Origin: Euryarchaeota archaeon Ods02
GTDB taxonomy: Archaea > Halobacteriota > Halobacteria > Halobacteriales > Halorutilaceae
Length of the DNA: 64,000 nt
Direction of reading: 5' to 3'
NCBI GenBank assembly: GCA_028751075.1
Contig: JAQZDA010000008.1
Coordinates: 18,333-82,332, forward strand
The first letter of the stretch is position 1. Each line of letters starts with the position of its first letter. The translations under genes were made by a program, and so were the position numbers. Under the pieces are notes generated by a model, which was not told the origin of the DNA, ran no database searches, and saw nothing but the letters and a program-made list of their open reading frames with translations. Positions 8,490 through 16,050 of the stretch are shown piece by piece.

Positions 8490-9131
8490 TCAACCCTGGA
8501 GGGCGTGGCTCGACGGCGTACGACGTCCGCAGCTCGGGCAGAAGCTCCAGTCCGTGCGGACCTCGTCGCCGCAGTCGCAGAACACCCGCTGCGCGGTCTT
8601 CGCGCCGCAGTTCGGACAGTGGACGTGATCCTCGTCGACGCCTTCACCGCACTGCGGGCACGTCTTATCCTCGCCCGAAGACCCCTTCGTTTCGACTGGA
8701 GCTCCACCCTGTCTTACGGCTTCCTTTCCCTGATTCTCTCCAGTCGAAGAGATGGGGTGTCGCCGGCTCTCCTCCCCGCCAGCGGAGGCTCCGCCGCCGT
8801 ACTCGGGGACGTTGAGGGTGACGTTGACGTCGCGCTCCGCGAGCTTGCGTTCGACGACGCCGTCCACGACCTCCTCGATACGCTGCGTCAACAGCGCGTC
8901 GAGGCCGAACGCGCCGCCGGCAGGCTGCCGGAGATCGCGCGCCCCCGAAGGCTGGCCGGCGCCGGCGCGCGCACCAGCCGCGCCGCCTGCACCGCCGGCT
9001 CCTGCGCCGCGGTCGAGGTAGCTCCTCAACGCCTCGCGCATTATCTCGGACCGGCTCTCGTCTATCTCGTCGACGCGGTCGAGGAGGTCGTCGCTGACGC
9101 GGAACGTGATCTTGCTGTCTCTGCTCGTCAT
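8490..9131 (-). CDS. Ribbon-helix-helix plus double zinc-ribbon protein
   Basis: A 213-residue protein with three parts. An N-terminal ribbon-helix-helix (1-42, KITFRVSDDLLDRVDEI then RSEIMREALRSYL) is followed by a Gly/Ala/Arg-rich linker and a helical segment (about 72-105, including RIEEVVDGVVERKLAERDV). Two C-terminal zinc ribbons carry CPQC...CPNC and FCDC...CPSC. A DNA-binding or scaffold role is likely. It starts four bases after the stop of the acidic 133-residue gene, so the two are co-transcribed. Proximity to ftsZ2 suggests a division-linked role, but the sequence does not prove one. Confidence 0.8.
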   Translation of the reverse strand: MTSRDSKITFRVSDDLLDRVDEIDESRSEIMREALRSYLDRGAGAGGAGGAAGARAGAGQPSGARDLRQPAGGAFGLDALLTQRIEEVVDGVVERKLAERDVNVTLNVPEYGGGASAGGEESRRHPISSTGENQGKEAVRQGGAPVETKGSSGEDKTCPQCGEGVDEDHVHCPNCGAKTAQRVFCDCGDEVRTDWSFCPSCGRRTPSSHALQG

Positions 9132-9134
9132 AGG

Positions 9135-9536
9135 TTATCTCTCCAGAAGCCAGTCGGGGCTCTCGCCGCTCGCGAACTCCAGCTCCTCCGAAAGCCGACG
9201 TGCTTCCTCCTCCAGGAGCTCGGCTACGAGCTCCTCGACCGAGGCGTCGAAGGCGCTGGTGTACTCCTCGTAGAACCTCTGTATCTCCGGCGACAGATCG
9301 ACGTCGTCGGGGAGCTCCGCGTCACCGCAGCCTTCGTGTTCGAGCGACTGGTATATCTTGCTGAGCCTGGGGTAGACGTCCTCGCGCACGCGTTCGTCGA
9401 CTACCTCCCTCACGTCCTCGCGGCTGACGACGCCGTCCTCCGCGTCCGCCTGTCCAACACCGTCGGACGAGGCGGTCTCTGGTGAGACGGTGTCGGACAG
9501 ACTGTCTTCAAGGCTCGACTGTTCAGCTTCCATCAT
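9135..9536 (-). CDS. Acidic protein of unknown function
   Basis: A 133-residue, strongly acidic soluble protein with no motif I recognise. The first ~40 residues are Ser/Asp/Glu-rich and likely disordered. From about residue 40 (EDVREVVDERVREDVYPRLSKI) to 125 it looks helical, with EELVAELLEEEARRLSEEL as an amphipathic helix. Two ATG codons in tandem (9536 and 9533) are both possible starts. A TATA element about 27 bases upstream fits a leaderless transcript. The ribbon-helix-helix/zinc-ribbon gene follows after three bases, so it is probably a partner of that protein. Confidence 0.7.
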   Translation of the reverse strand: MMEAEQSSLEDSLSDTVSPETASSDGVGQADAEDGVVSREDVREVVDERVREDVYPRLSKIYQSLEHEGCGDAELPDDVDLSPEIQRFYEEYTSAFDASVEELVAELLEEEARRLSEELEFASGESPDWLLER

Positions 9537-9556
9537 CGTACGATGGGGGTGGAGGA

Positions 9557-9566
9557 AGTATAAACC
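9557..9566 (-). promoter_or_regulatory. TATA box for the acidic-protein/zinc-ribbon operon
   Basis: The minus strand reads GGTTTATACT here, centred about 26 bases upstream of the ATG pair at 9536/9533. It supports leaderless transcription of the two-gene unit. Confidence 0.6.
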
Positions 9567-9640
9567 TTAGCCCGAGCTGTCATACAGCTGTCTATCGAGT
9601 CTGACGCTTGGATGACGGACGGGTGACGCGTCCGCTGCCG

Positions 9641-10354
9641 TCAGTCCTGCAGGCCTTCGTCGTCGAGCATGCCGTTGATCTCCTGTCTTACGCCCTCGCC
9701 TTCGTCGCGGCTGCCGGCGGTTGTGACGACACGGTTCTGCTGCACGCTGCTGCCGTCTCTGACGAGGAGGCGTAGATTGCCGTCCGCGCTCGCGCGCGAG
9801 ATCTTCGCGGCGAACCCACGGCCGCGGCCGGTCGAATCGATGGGGCCCGGCACTATCTTCTTCACGTTAGGGTGTTCCGCGACGACCGCGAGCGCCTGAT
9901 GTCCGTCTTTGCCGCCGATCAATGTCGAGTGCCGGCCGCTGATCTTGTCCTCCGGCGCAACGTCGACCTCCGCGAGACCGCCGGCCTGCGCGAGCACCTC
10001 GTCGAGGGATACGTCGCCGGCGCGCTCTAGCTCGAACCGGAGGTTGCCGCGGAGCGTGGACAGCACCGTCTGGTCGGGGTCTCCGCGGACTACGACGCAT
10101 TCGGGGCGCCTGCGTCGTATCTCGTCGGCGACGCGGCCGACGTAGTTCCGGAGCTCGACCGTGTGTTCGGGGTCGTCGCCGTGAGCCGTCGTCCTGTGCA
10201 CGGCTTCCCCTAAGATCTCTTCGTCGCGGGCGAAGTACAGACGGGCTTCCTCGCGGTCGAGCTCCAAGGCCACGGTGTCGCAGTTCCGGTGCTCGCACTC
10301 GAGGCAGTAGTCGCCGGGGCGTTCGAGGTCGCTGCGGCAGCGACGGCACTCCAT
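9641..10354 (-). CDS. DUF2103 family protein with N-terminal zinc finger
   Basis: A 237-residue protein. Residues 1-25 carry a zinc finger (MECRRCRSDLE..DYCLEC, with C3, C6, C17, C20). Residues about 135-210 hold the DUF2103 core (KISGRHSTLI, VKKIVPGPIDSTGRGRG, then FAAKISRASADGNLRLLVRDG). Such proteins are described as predicted metal-binding; the rich Arg/Lys/Gly patch would also suit nucleic-acid binding. No enzyme activity can be assigned. It is divergent from tRNA-Tyr and probably shares the AT-rich region at 10378-10405 as a promoter zone. Confidence 0.8.
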   Translation of the reverse strand: MECRRCRSDLERPGDYCLECEHRNCDTVALELDREEARLYFARDEEILGEAVHRTTAHGDDPEHTVELRNYVGRVADEIRRRRPECVVVRGDPDQTVLSTLRGNLRFELERAGDVSLDEVLAQAGGLAEVDVAPEDKISGRHSTLIGGKDGHQALAVVAEHPNVKKIVPGPIDSTGRGRGFAAKISRASADGNLRLLVRDGSSVQQNRVVTTAGSRDEGEGVRQEINGMLDDEGLQD

Positions 10355-10395
10355 CGCCCGACATTCGGAGACGGCGGCGGTTAACCTTTAGCAAA

Positions 10396-10405
10396 AGTTA
10401 AAGGC
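10396..10405 (+). promoter_or_regulatory. TATA-like box of tRNA-Tyr
   Basis: AGTTAAAGG lies about 27 bases upstream of the mature 5' end of the tRNA at 10429, the standard archaeal spacing. Confidence 0.5.
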
Positions 10406-10428
10406 GCACTCGCCTTACCTGAGACACA

Positions 10429-10502
10429 CCCGCCTTAGCTCAGCCTGGTAGAGCAGCCGACTGTAGATCGGCTTGCCCCCCGTTCAAATCGGGGAGGCGG
10501 GA
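10429..10502 (+). tRNA. tRNA-Tyr (anticodon GUA)
   Basis: A complete 74-base cloverleaf without CCA. The acceptor pairs CCCGCCT with AGGCGGG, the D stem is GCTC/GAGC, the anticodon arm is GCCGA-CTGTAGA-TCGGC with anticodon GTA, and the T arm is CCCCG-TTCAAAT-CGGGG, with discriminator A. There is no intron. It reads UAU/UAC codons. The DNA just downstream carries tRNA-derived repeat copies (see findings). Confidence 0.97.
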
Positions 10503-10680
10503 GTGCGAACGCAGTGAGCACGACCAACGACCCGATTTGAGCAGTGAAGGGAGCGAGTGACGCGAGGAACGAGCGGACTGTCTCGCTGAACGAATGTGAA
10601 GCGAGGCAGTGAACGAAGCCGGAGGCGAAGTGACCGTGACCGAGTTCAAATCAGGAGGGGGGGGGGGGGGGTTAGCCCTC
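10503..10680. repeat. tRNA-flanking repeat debris with inverted and direct T-arm copies
   Basis: No gene is seen. The tRNA T-arm segment GTTCAAATCGGG recurs inverted at about 10531-10542 (CCCGATTTGAGC) and again in direct orientation at about 10643-10655 (GAGTTCAAATCAGGA), followed by a 15-G run at 10657-10671. Between them are purine-rich repeats of the GAGCGAGTGACGCGAG/GCAGTGAACG type. I recall similar palindromic debris behind haloarchaeal tRNA genes. It is likely a non-coding mobile repeat or an old integration scar. Confidence 0.6.
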
Positions 10681-10708
10681 GAATCCCCCACTTTCCACGT
10701 GCAAAGCA

Positions 10709-10715
10709 GTTAAAC
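10709..10715 (+). promoter_or_regulatory. TATA box of the PIN toxin pair
   Basis: GTTAAAC is centred 27 bases upstream of the ATG at 10739 and supports that start for the antitoxin-like gene. Confidence 0.55.
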
Positions 10716-10738
10716 CATTGCAGTCCGTACCTCTTTCC

Positions 10739-11143
10739 ATGAGCGAAGAGAGGCCGCGGACCGACGACGGCCGGTTCCAGGCCGAGGTAACCGAGGACAC
10801 CGTCCTCCGTGCTTTCGAGGAGTCGGAGTCTCCGGTGTTGACGGCTAAGGAGGTCGGTGAAGCGCTCGACGTCACAGGGGTTGCGGCGGGCAACCACCTG
10901 AAGGAGATGCGTGAACGCGGTTACGTCGAACGGAAGCAGGCGGGCGCGCGAGCGGTCGTCTGGTGGCCGAAGGTGAAACCCCTGCCTGAGAACGCCGCCG
11001 TGGAGCCAGAAGAAGACGTTCCCCACGTCCGTGACTTCCGCGGAGCCCTGGACAGCGAGAGCACCGCCGCCGAGCTTCTCGAGGAATCACGGGAACGCGA
11101 CAGCGAACGCGACAGCCGCCTGAAGGACTCCGCCGAAGGATGA
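10739..11143 (+). CDS. Winged-helix antitoxin-like protein of a PIN toxin pair
   Basis: A 134-residue protein from the ATG at 10739. Residues about 15-70 form a winged helix-turn-helix (LRAFEESESPVLTAKEVGE, then VAAGNHLKEMRERGYVERK as recognition helix and wing). The C-terminal third is charged and probably disordered (SRERDSERDSRLKDSAEG), a usual toxin-wrapping feature of antitoxins. The stop overlaps the start of the PIN gene as ATGA. The likely roles are neutralising the nuclease and repressing the pair's own promoter. The helix-turn-helix type differs from the common AbrB-like VapB, so this may be a plain regulator. Confidence 0.75.
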   Translation: MSEERPRTDDGRFQAEVTEDTVLRAFEESESPVLTAKEVGEALDVTGVAAGNHLKEMRERGYVERKQAGARAVVWWPKVKPLPENAAVEPEEDVPHVRDFRGALDSESTAAELLEESRERDSERDSRLKDSAEG

Positions 11144-11553
11144 CGGAGCGCCTGGTCTTCGACGCGGAACCCCTGCTCGCCTACCTCCTCGACGAGGACG
11201 GCACCGACGTCGTCGAAGCACGGATACAGGAGGTAGCGGTCGGCGACGTCGCGGGCTTCGTCAGCCCGGTGACGTTGACGGAGGTGGAGCACGTCGGCAG
11301 ATACCTGGGCTCCGGCGACGAGGTCACCGGGTTCCTCGGTAGCCTGCAGAGAGCGGGTGTCCGGCAGGTCGACGCCTCCCTGTGCTGGCGGGAGGCCGCC
11401 CGGTTCAAGCGCGAACATCAGGTGGCGCTCGGCGACGCTTACGCGTTAGCCGCCGCCAGCGTGCAGGACGCACGCCTGCTCGCGGGCGCGGACGACGACT
11501 TCGACTCCATCGACGACGTCGAGGTCGAGCGGTTCAGGGACCGAGCCGACTGA
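11140..11553 (+). CDS. PIN-domain ribonuclease (VapC-like toxin)
   Basis: A 137-residue PIN-domain protein. The four acidic active-site positions are visible: D8 in LVFDAEPLLAYL, E48 in VTLTEVEHV, D99 in VALGDAYALAAA and D118/D119 in LLAGADDDFD. They bind Mg2+ and cut RNA in VapC-type toxins. Length is typical. It overlaps the winged-helix gene by four bases, so the two form a toxin-antitoxin-like operon next to tRNA-Tyr. The RNA target is unknown. Confidence 0.88.
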   Translation: MTERLVFDAEPLLAYLLDEDGTDVVEARIQEVAVGDVAGFVSPVTLTEVEHVGRYLGSGDEVTGFLGSLQRAGVRQVDASLCWREAARFKREHQVALGDAYALAAASVQDARLLAGADDDFDSIDDVEVERFRDRAD

Positions 11554-11603
11554 CCATCTGGCCGCCGAAACCCCTACACGTCTCCAGCACGTACGTACTG
11601 TTG

Positions 11604-11795
11604 ACCCTCGCCTGGGTATGGAGCAACCCTCCGAGAGGGCGAGGGCGTCCTTATTACAGCTGATGTCTCCGAACGTTCGCTGTGTTGTGACCGCCGAAAG
11701 AGTCACCTACATCCACGACTTAAGGTAGGTGTTCCCCTCACCCTTAGTCCAGTTAAGTCACCTGCACCGGGGGTGGGGGTGTATTTATCCACGAG
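11604..11795. other. Gene-free region with two hairpins and a minus-strand TATA element
   Basis: No ORF is convincing in 11554-11796. Two perfect stem-loops are visible: CCCTCGCC/GGCGAGGG (11605-11612 with 11638-11645) and CACCTAC/GTAGGTG (11704-11710 with 11725-11731). A strong TATA-like element, GGATAAATAC on the minus strand at 11786-11795, would start a transcript near 11760 reading through both hairpins. A small structured RNA is possible; no known RNA family is recognised. Confidence 0.35.
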
Positions 11796-11796
11796 G

Positions 11797-11976
11797 CTAC
11801 TTCAGCAACCGCTCACGTAGCTCTAGCTCCCGCCAGAGCTCGTCGCAGTCCCTGCAGTAGACGACGTCGCGGTCTATCTCGATGTACGTCGAGTGACCGT
11901 GGTCGCGTGGGCAGCTGAAACCCGTCATCTGCGTCGACGTCTCGCTGAGGTCCGTGACTTCGAGATCCTCTATCAT
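11797..11976 (-). CDS. Small zinc-finger-like protein of unknown function
   Basis: A 59-residue acidic protein from the ATG at 11976. It has FSCPRDHGHSTYIEI and VYCRDCDELW, giving a likely zinc site from C22, H26 or H28, C41 and C44. A longer frame upstream has no acidic character and reads through the promoter region, so I reject it. Such short zinc proteins are common in haloarchaea and usually unassigned. It stands alone. Confidence 0.6.
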   Translation of the reverse strand: MIEDLEVTDLSETSTQMTGFSCPRDHGHSTYIEIDRDVVYCRDCDELWRELELRERLLK

Positions 11977-12296
11977 AGATGCGGGTTGGAGCGGCCGGAG
12001 GAAGTAGTTAGGAGTGGTTGTTCCGGATTCACCGTGTAGGAGGTTCAGAGAGTGATAGGTCTCGAAAGAGGGACTTAGGTACAGGTGAAACAGGTAGATG
12101 TCCCTTCGTCTAGGGGAATCCACCACTCCCCTTGACCGTATCCCCCAACTGGACGAAGGGCGTTTTCACTCCCTTTGCTTCATCCGACGACCGCCCCTCA
12201 GTTTGCTGCAGCGAACTCAGGAAAGAGATAGAGGGGGGGAGGCTGCCGTCCCACACCGGCGTACGAGTTAAACCCGCTTTCACACAAAGGGTAGGT
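11977..12296. other. 320-base intergenic region with nested inverted repeats
   Basis: No gene is supported. CCCTTCGTC at 12102-12110 pairs with GACGAAGGG at 12152-12160, and inside them GGGGA (12113-12117) pairs with TCCCC (12128-12132). A second near-perfect palindrome (AGTTTGCTGCAGCGAACT, one wobble) lies at 12200-12217. The cupin promoter TATA box GAGTTAAACC at 12265-12274 follows. The region is between the divergent small zinc protein and the cupin. Confidence 0.55.
12265..12274 (+). promoter_or_regulatory. TATA box of the cupin gene
   Basis: GAGTTAAACC is centred 27 bases before the ATG at 12297. This supports that start over an upstream in-frame ATG at 12132. Confidence 0.55.
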
Positions 12297-12782
12297 ATGG
12301 AGAAAGCCAGCTTAGACGACGTCCACGACGAACCCAATCCCCTCGGCGTCCACGACGTCCGGAAACCACTCGGCCGCGTGCTCGGCGTCGAGAACTTCGC
12401 GATGAACTACTTCGAACTCGAAGCCGGTGAGTCCTTCAGCGGCGGCATGCACACCCACCACGACCAGGAGGAGGTCTTCTACGTCATCGAAGGCCAGGCG
12501 GAGTTCGAGACACCCGACGAAACCGTACGCGTCGCATCCGGTGAAGCCATCAGGTTCGCACCCGGCGAGTTCCAGCAGGGCAGCGCCGCCGACGACACCG
12601 AAGACACCGTCAAAGCGCTCGCGTTCGGCGCTCCGGGGGCGATGCACGACTGGAACGAGCTCGAGAGCCTAGTCCGCTGCCGGGAATGCGAGATGGAGAC
12701 CGGGCACTGGACCACGATGACCGACGACGGCGCGTTCGAGCTATCGTGCAGGGAGTGCGGGAACAGCTTCACGTTGGGGTGA
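12297..12782 (+). CDS. Cupin protein with C-terminal zinc ribbon
   Basis: A 161-residue two-part protein. Residues about 25-110 form a single cupin barrel with the metal ligands of cupin motif 1 (GMHTHHDQEEVFYVIEG) and motif 2 (RFAPGEFQQG region, where the usual second His is not obvious). Residues about 123-160 form a zinc ribbon (VRCRECEMETGH then LSCRECGNSF). The ATG at 12297 is chosen from the TATA box and because upstream sequence is non-acidic and holds the inverted repeats. A sensor or small-molecule-binding role is plausible; the substrate is unknown. Confidence 0.8.
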   Translation: MEKASLDDVHDEPNPLGVHDVRKPLGRVLGVENFAMNYFELEAGESFSGGMHTHHDQEEVFYVIEGQAEFETPDETVRVASGEAIRFAPGEFQQGSAADDTEDTVKALAFGAPGAMHDWNELESLVRCRECEMETGHWTTMTDDGAFELSCRECGNSFTLG

Positions 12783-12882
12783 ACAGGCAGCCGTACCCTC
12801 GGCGCAAGCACTCTCGCGGGAGGGGTGAGTTGGCTGAACCGAGGCCGGAAGCTTCACGCCGGAGGAACCTGTTCCACCTGAT

Positions 12883-13584
12883 ATGACACTGGTTGAGGGA
12901 CTCGCAGTCTTGATCGGCGGCCTCTTGTTCCTCCTGGGTGTGGTGTTCTTCAGGAGGTGGCAGCGGTTCGAATCCGCGGACGTCGTATCCGCCGAGGAAG
13001 CGAACACCGTAGACGGCGGCGTGGTCGTCGAAGGCAGGGTGCGGGAGGCCGATGGCACTGTCGAAGGCGGGATCTCCGGCGAACCCTGCGTGCTCTACAG
13101 CGCGGAGGTTCAGCAGAAAAGAGGCTCAGGCACGAAGAAACGACGCGGCGGAAGCGACGGATACCGATGGAGCACGGAGGCAAGCAGCCGCGGCAGCGTG
13201 GGGTTCGCCGTCGAAGACAAGTCCGGCGCCGTCGTCCTCCAGAACCCCGGTGAAGCCACGCTGTCGCTGGAAGCGGAGTCCGTGGAGCTCGCTGACACCG
13301 TCGACAGCGAGCTGCAGCCCGAGGTCGACCGCGACAGCAGCCGAAAGCGATACCGCGAGGAACGCCTCGAGGACGGCGACGAAGTATCGGTGTACGCCGG
13401 CTCCACCGGGATGCGTGATCAAGGCCGTCCTGTTCTCGGAGACACCAGAGACACCGAGATGTACCTGCTGTCAGACACAGGGGTGGAGGAGACGCGGGAG
13501 AAGCTACGGGAGAAAGCGTTAGCGGGGGTGTTCGGAGGTGGGTTGTTCCTCGCAATCGGCGTCTACGGGCTCCTCTTCCTCTAG
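12883..13584 (+). CDS. GIDE-domain-like membrane protein
   Basis: A 233-residue protein with one transmembrane helix at each end (about 6-24 and 214-232). The soluble middle resembles the GIDE domain of the MULAN/E3-ligase-like group (GEPCVLYSAEVQQKRG, then GFAVEDKSGAVVLQNPGEATLSLEAE). No RING finger is present, so ligase activity is not expected. The length suits prokaryotic members, whose function is unknown; a membrane-stress or scaffold role is a guess. Its stop is 15 bases from the convergent copA stop. Confidence 0.75.
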   Translation: MTLVEGLAVLIGGLLFLLGVVFFRRWQRFESADVVSAEEANTVDGGVVVEGRVREADGTVEGGISGEPCVLYSAEVQQKRGSGTKKRRGGSDGYRWSTEASSRGSVGFAVEDKSGAVVLQNPGEATLSLEAESVELADTVDSELQPEVDRDSSRKRYREERLEDGDEVSVYAGSTGMRDQGRPVLGDTRDTEMYLLSDTGVEETREKLREKALAGVFGGGLFLAIGVYGLLFL

Positions 13585-13599
13585 CTCTCTACAGCTTCT

Positions 13600-15879
13600 C
13601 TACACCTCCAACCTCCGCAACCGTGCGGAGTTCGTGATGACGCTGAGGCTGCTGGTGAACATCGCCACCACCGCTATCACGGGGTGGAGGAGGCCGAGGA
13701 AGGCGACCGGTAGGGCGAGGGTGTTGTAGATGAACGCCCAGAAGAGGTTCTGTTTGATCTTGTGGAATATCTTCTCGCTGAGGGTGAAGCTGTCGACGAG
13801 GGCGGTGAGGCTGCCGCGGACGAGGCTGACGTCGCTGGACTGGATCGCTATGTCGGTGCCGGTGCCGAAGGCGACGCCGACGTTCGCCTGCTTCAACGCG
13901 GGTGCGTCGTTGATGCCGTCACCCACCATCGCCACCCGTCGTCCGGCGTCCTGTAGCTCGCGGACCTTGTCTATCTTGTCCTCCGGCAATACCTCCGCCA
14001 TCACGCGGTCGGGGCTGATGCCGACCTCCTCCGCGATTGCCCGCGCCGTACGTCTGTTGTCACCGGTTATCATCCACGTCTCAAGCCCGCGCTCGTGCAG
14101 CGCCTCGATGGATTCGACGGAGTCCTCCTTGATGGTGTCGGCGACCGCGACCACCGCACGCGTCACGCCGTCGACGGCGACCAGCACCGCAGTCTTGCCC
14201 TCCTCCTCCAGCGCGTCCAGGCGTTCGCTGTAGCTTCCGCCGACGTCGACGTCTATCTCGCTGAAGTAACGGGGGTTGCCGACGTGAACGGTGTAGCCGT
14301 CGACCTCTGCTTCGATGCCTTTGCCGGCGACGCTTTCGAAGCCCTCTGGCTCCCCGAAGTCGATGTCTTCCTCGTCGGCGTACTCGGTGAGCGCGCGTCC
14401 GATGGGGTGTTCGCTGCCGCTCTCCGCAGACGCCGCCAGCCGCAGTATCGTGCGTTCGTCTAGCACCTCGGTCTCGCCGCCGTCGGCCGCCGTGTCTCCG
14501 GTGTAGACGTCGGTGACGCTGTGGTCGCCGTGGGTGATGGTGCCGGTCTTGTCGAGGAGCACGGTGTCGATGTCCTTCATCGTCTGGATGGCTTCGCCGT
14601 CGCGGAACAGGACGCCGTTCTCCGCGGCCTTCCCCGTGCCCGCCATCAACGCAGTCGGCGTAGCCAGTCCGAGGGCGCAGGGACACGCGATGACGAGCAC
14701 TGCGACGGAGGCGAATATCGCTAGCGTCAAGGGAGCGAGACCGAGATCGACCCAGGGCAGCCAGGGTTCCCCGTACGCGGCGACGACTCCCACTAGGTCC
14801 GGCGCGATGAGCCAGAGTACGAAGGACAGTGCTGCGATGGTGAGCACGGTGGGTACGAAGTAATGGGTGACGCGGTCGGTCAACCCCTGGATTGGGACCT
14901 TCGTGCCCTGGGCTTCCTCGACGAGTTCGACGACCTGCGCGAGGAAGCTGTCGTCACCGACCTTCTCCGCACGTACCTTGACTAGGCCGCCCTGGTTGAT
15001 GGTGGAGCCGATGACCTCGTCGCCCTCCTCCTTGCTGACGGGTTCGCTTTCACCCGTCGCCATCGACTCGTCGACGCTGGTGGTGCCTTCGACGACCTCC
15101 CCGTCGTCGGGTACCTTCTCGCCGGGACGCACCACGACGACGTCGCCGACGTCGACATCCTCGACGGATACTTCGTGTTCTTCGCCGTCTCTGACGACGT
15201 TCGCGGTGTCCGCCTGCATAGACATCAGGCCTTCGACGGCGGCGCTCGCGCGGCCTTTCGCGCGGTCCTCGAGGTAGGTGCCGACGAGATGAGACGCCAT
15301 TATCATCGCGCCGACGCCGGCGTAGTTCTGCACCGCGTCCACACCCGCGTAGGGCACGAACACCATGACGCCGGTGACCCAGGCGGCGACGGTGCCGAGC
15401 GCTATCAGGGCGTCCATGTTGAACGTCCCACGCTGGACGCCGTGGACCGCCGACAGGATGGTGCCGCGTCCGTAGTAGAACACCACCGGCGTAGCGAAAA
15501 CCAGAAGGAGAACGTCTATCTGGAAAGACGTCAGCGGGTCGATTGGAGTCCACATGAACACCATCAGCAGGAGTATCGGCGACGTCACCAGCCACGCCCT
15601 CAATGCGAGACTGAGCTGCCGGCTTAGCTCCTCGTCCTCGTCTCCAGCTCCCTCATCCGCGGGTTCTTCGACGCCATAGCCGGCGTCTTCGACGGCTTCC
15701 ACCAGCCGGTCGAAGCCCACGTCCTGATGGTGCCAGACGTCGGCTCTTTCGGTGGCGAAGTTCACGTTTACGTCGTCGACGCCTTCCACCGCGCTGAGGC
15801 TGTCTTCGACGCTGCCGGCGCAGGACGCGCACGACATCCCCGTGATCTGGAGGTCGGTTTTCTCCTCTGTATATGACAT
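13600..15879 (-). CDS. copA: Copper-exporting P-type ATPase
   Basis: A 759-residue P1B-type ATPase that pumps Cu+ out of the cell. A single N-terminal HMA domain carries the metal-binding GMSCASC (C17, C20). The actuator TGES lies at 275-278, the membrane copper site CPC at 399-401, the phosphorylated D443 in DKTGTITHG, the nucleotide-domain HP at 491-492 and the hinge GDGINDAP at 653-660. All are intact. Silver or another soft metal is a possible alternative, but the CPC motif fits copper. No copper chaperone gene lies next to it. It is divergent from a sensor kinase. Confidence 0.93.
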   Translation of the reverse strand: MSYTEEKTDLQITGMSCASCAGSVEDSLSAVEGVDDVNVNFATERADVWHHQDVGFDRLVEAVEDAGYGVEEPADEGAGDEDEELSRQLSLALRAWLVTSPILLLMVFMWTPIDPLTSFQIDVLLLVFATPVVFYYGRGTILSAVHGVQRGTFNMDALIALGTVAAWVTGVMVFVPYAGVDAVQNYAGVGAMIMASHLVGTYLEDRAKGRASAAVEGLMSMQADTANVVRDGEEHEVSVEDVDVGDVVVVRPGEKVPDDGEVVEGTTSVDESMATGESEPVSKEEGDEVIGSTINQGGLVKVRAEKVGDDSFLAQVVELVEEAQGTKVPIQGLTDRVTHYFVPTVLTIAALSFVLWLIAPDLVGVVAAYGEPWLPWVDLGLAPLTLAIFASVAVLVIACPCALGLATPTALMAGTGKAAENGVLFRDGEAIQTMKDIDTVLLDKTGTITHGDHSVTDVYTGDTAADGGETEVLDERTILRLAASAESGSEHPIGRALTEYADEEDIDFGEPEGFESVAGKGIEAEVDGYTVHVGNPRYFSEIDVDVGGSYSERLDALEEEGKTAVLVAVDGVTRAVVAVADTIKEDSVESIEALHERGLETWMITGDNRRTARAIAEEVGISPDRVMAEVLPEDKIDKVRELQDAGRRVAMVGDGINDAPALKQANVGVAFGTGTDIAIQSSDVSLVRGSLTALVDSFTLSEKIFHKIKQNLFWAFIYNTLALPVAFLGLLHPVIAVVAMFTSSLSVITNSARLRRLEV

Positions 15880-16019
15880 GAAGTGGTTCCTAGGTGAACC
15901 GTATGGGGTCCGTCTTCAACCCTGTTACGGATGATACAGGGAGCTGAGAACGCCGCCCCTTTGTGGCTGAAGCCGTCCAGGGCTCCGCGTCCCCCGGGGC
16001 TTCCCGGACCTTGAACAGG

Positions 16020-16027
16020 CTTTTACT
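16020..16027 (+). promoter_or_regulatory. TATA box of the 7TM sensor kinase
   Basis: CTTTTACT is centred 27 bases upstream of the ATG at 16051, consistent with a leaderless transcript. Confidence 0.5.
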
Positions 16028-16050
16028 GCCGCCTCGTCAGGGTTAACCTG

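Noticed and set aside
10657..10671. 15-G run as a regulatory or G-quadruplex element
   Set aside because: A single uninterrupted homopolymer is as likely to be an assembly or sequencing artefact; it is reported only within the repeat finding.
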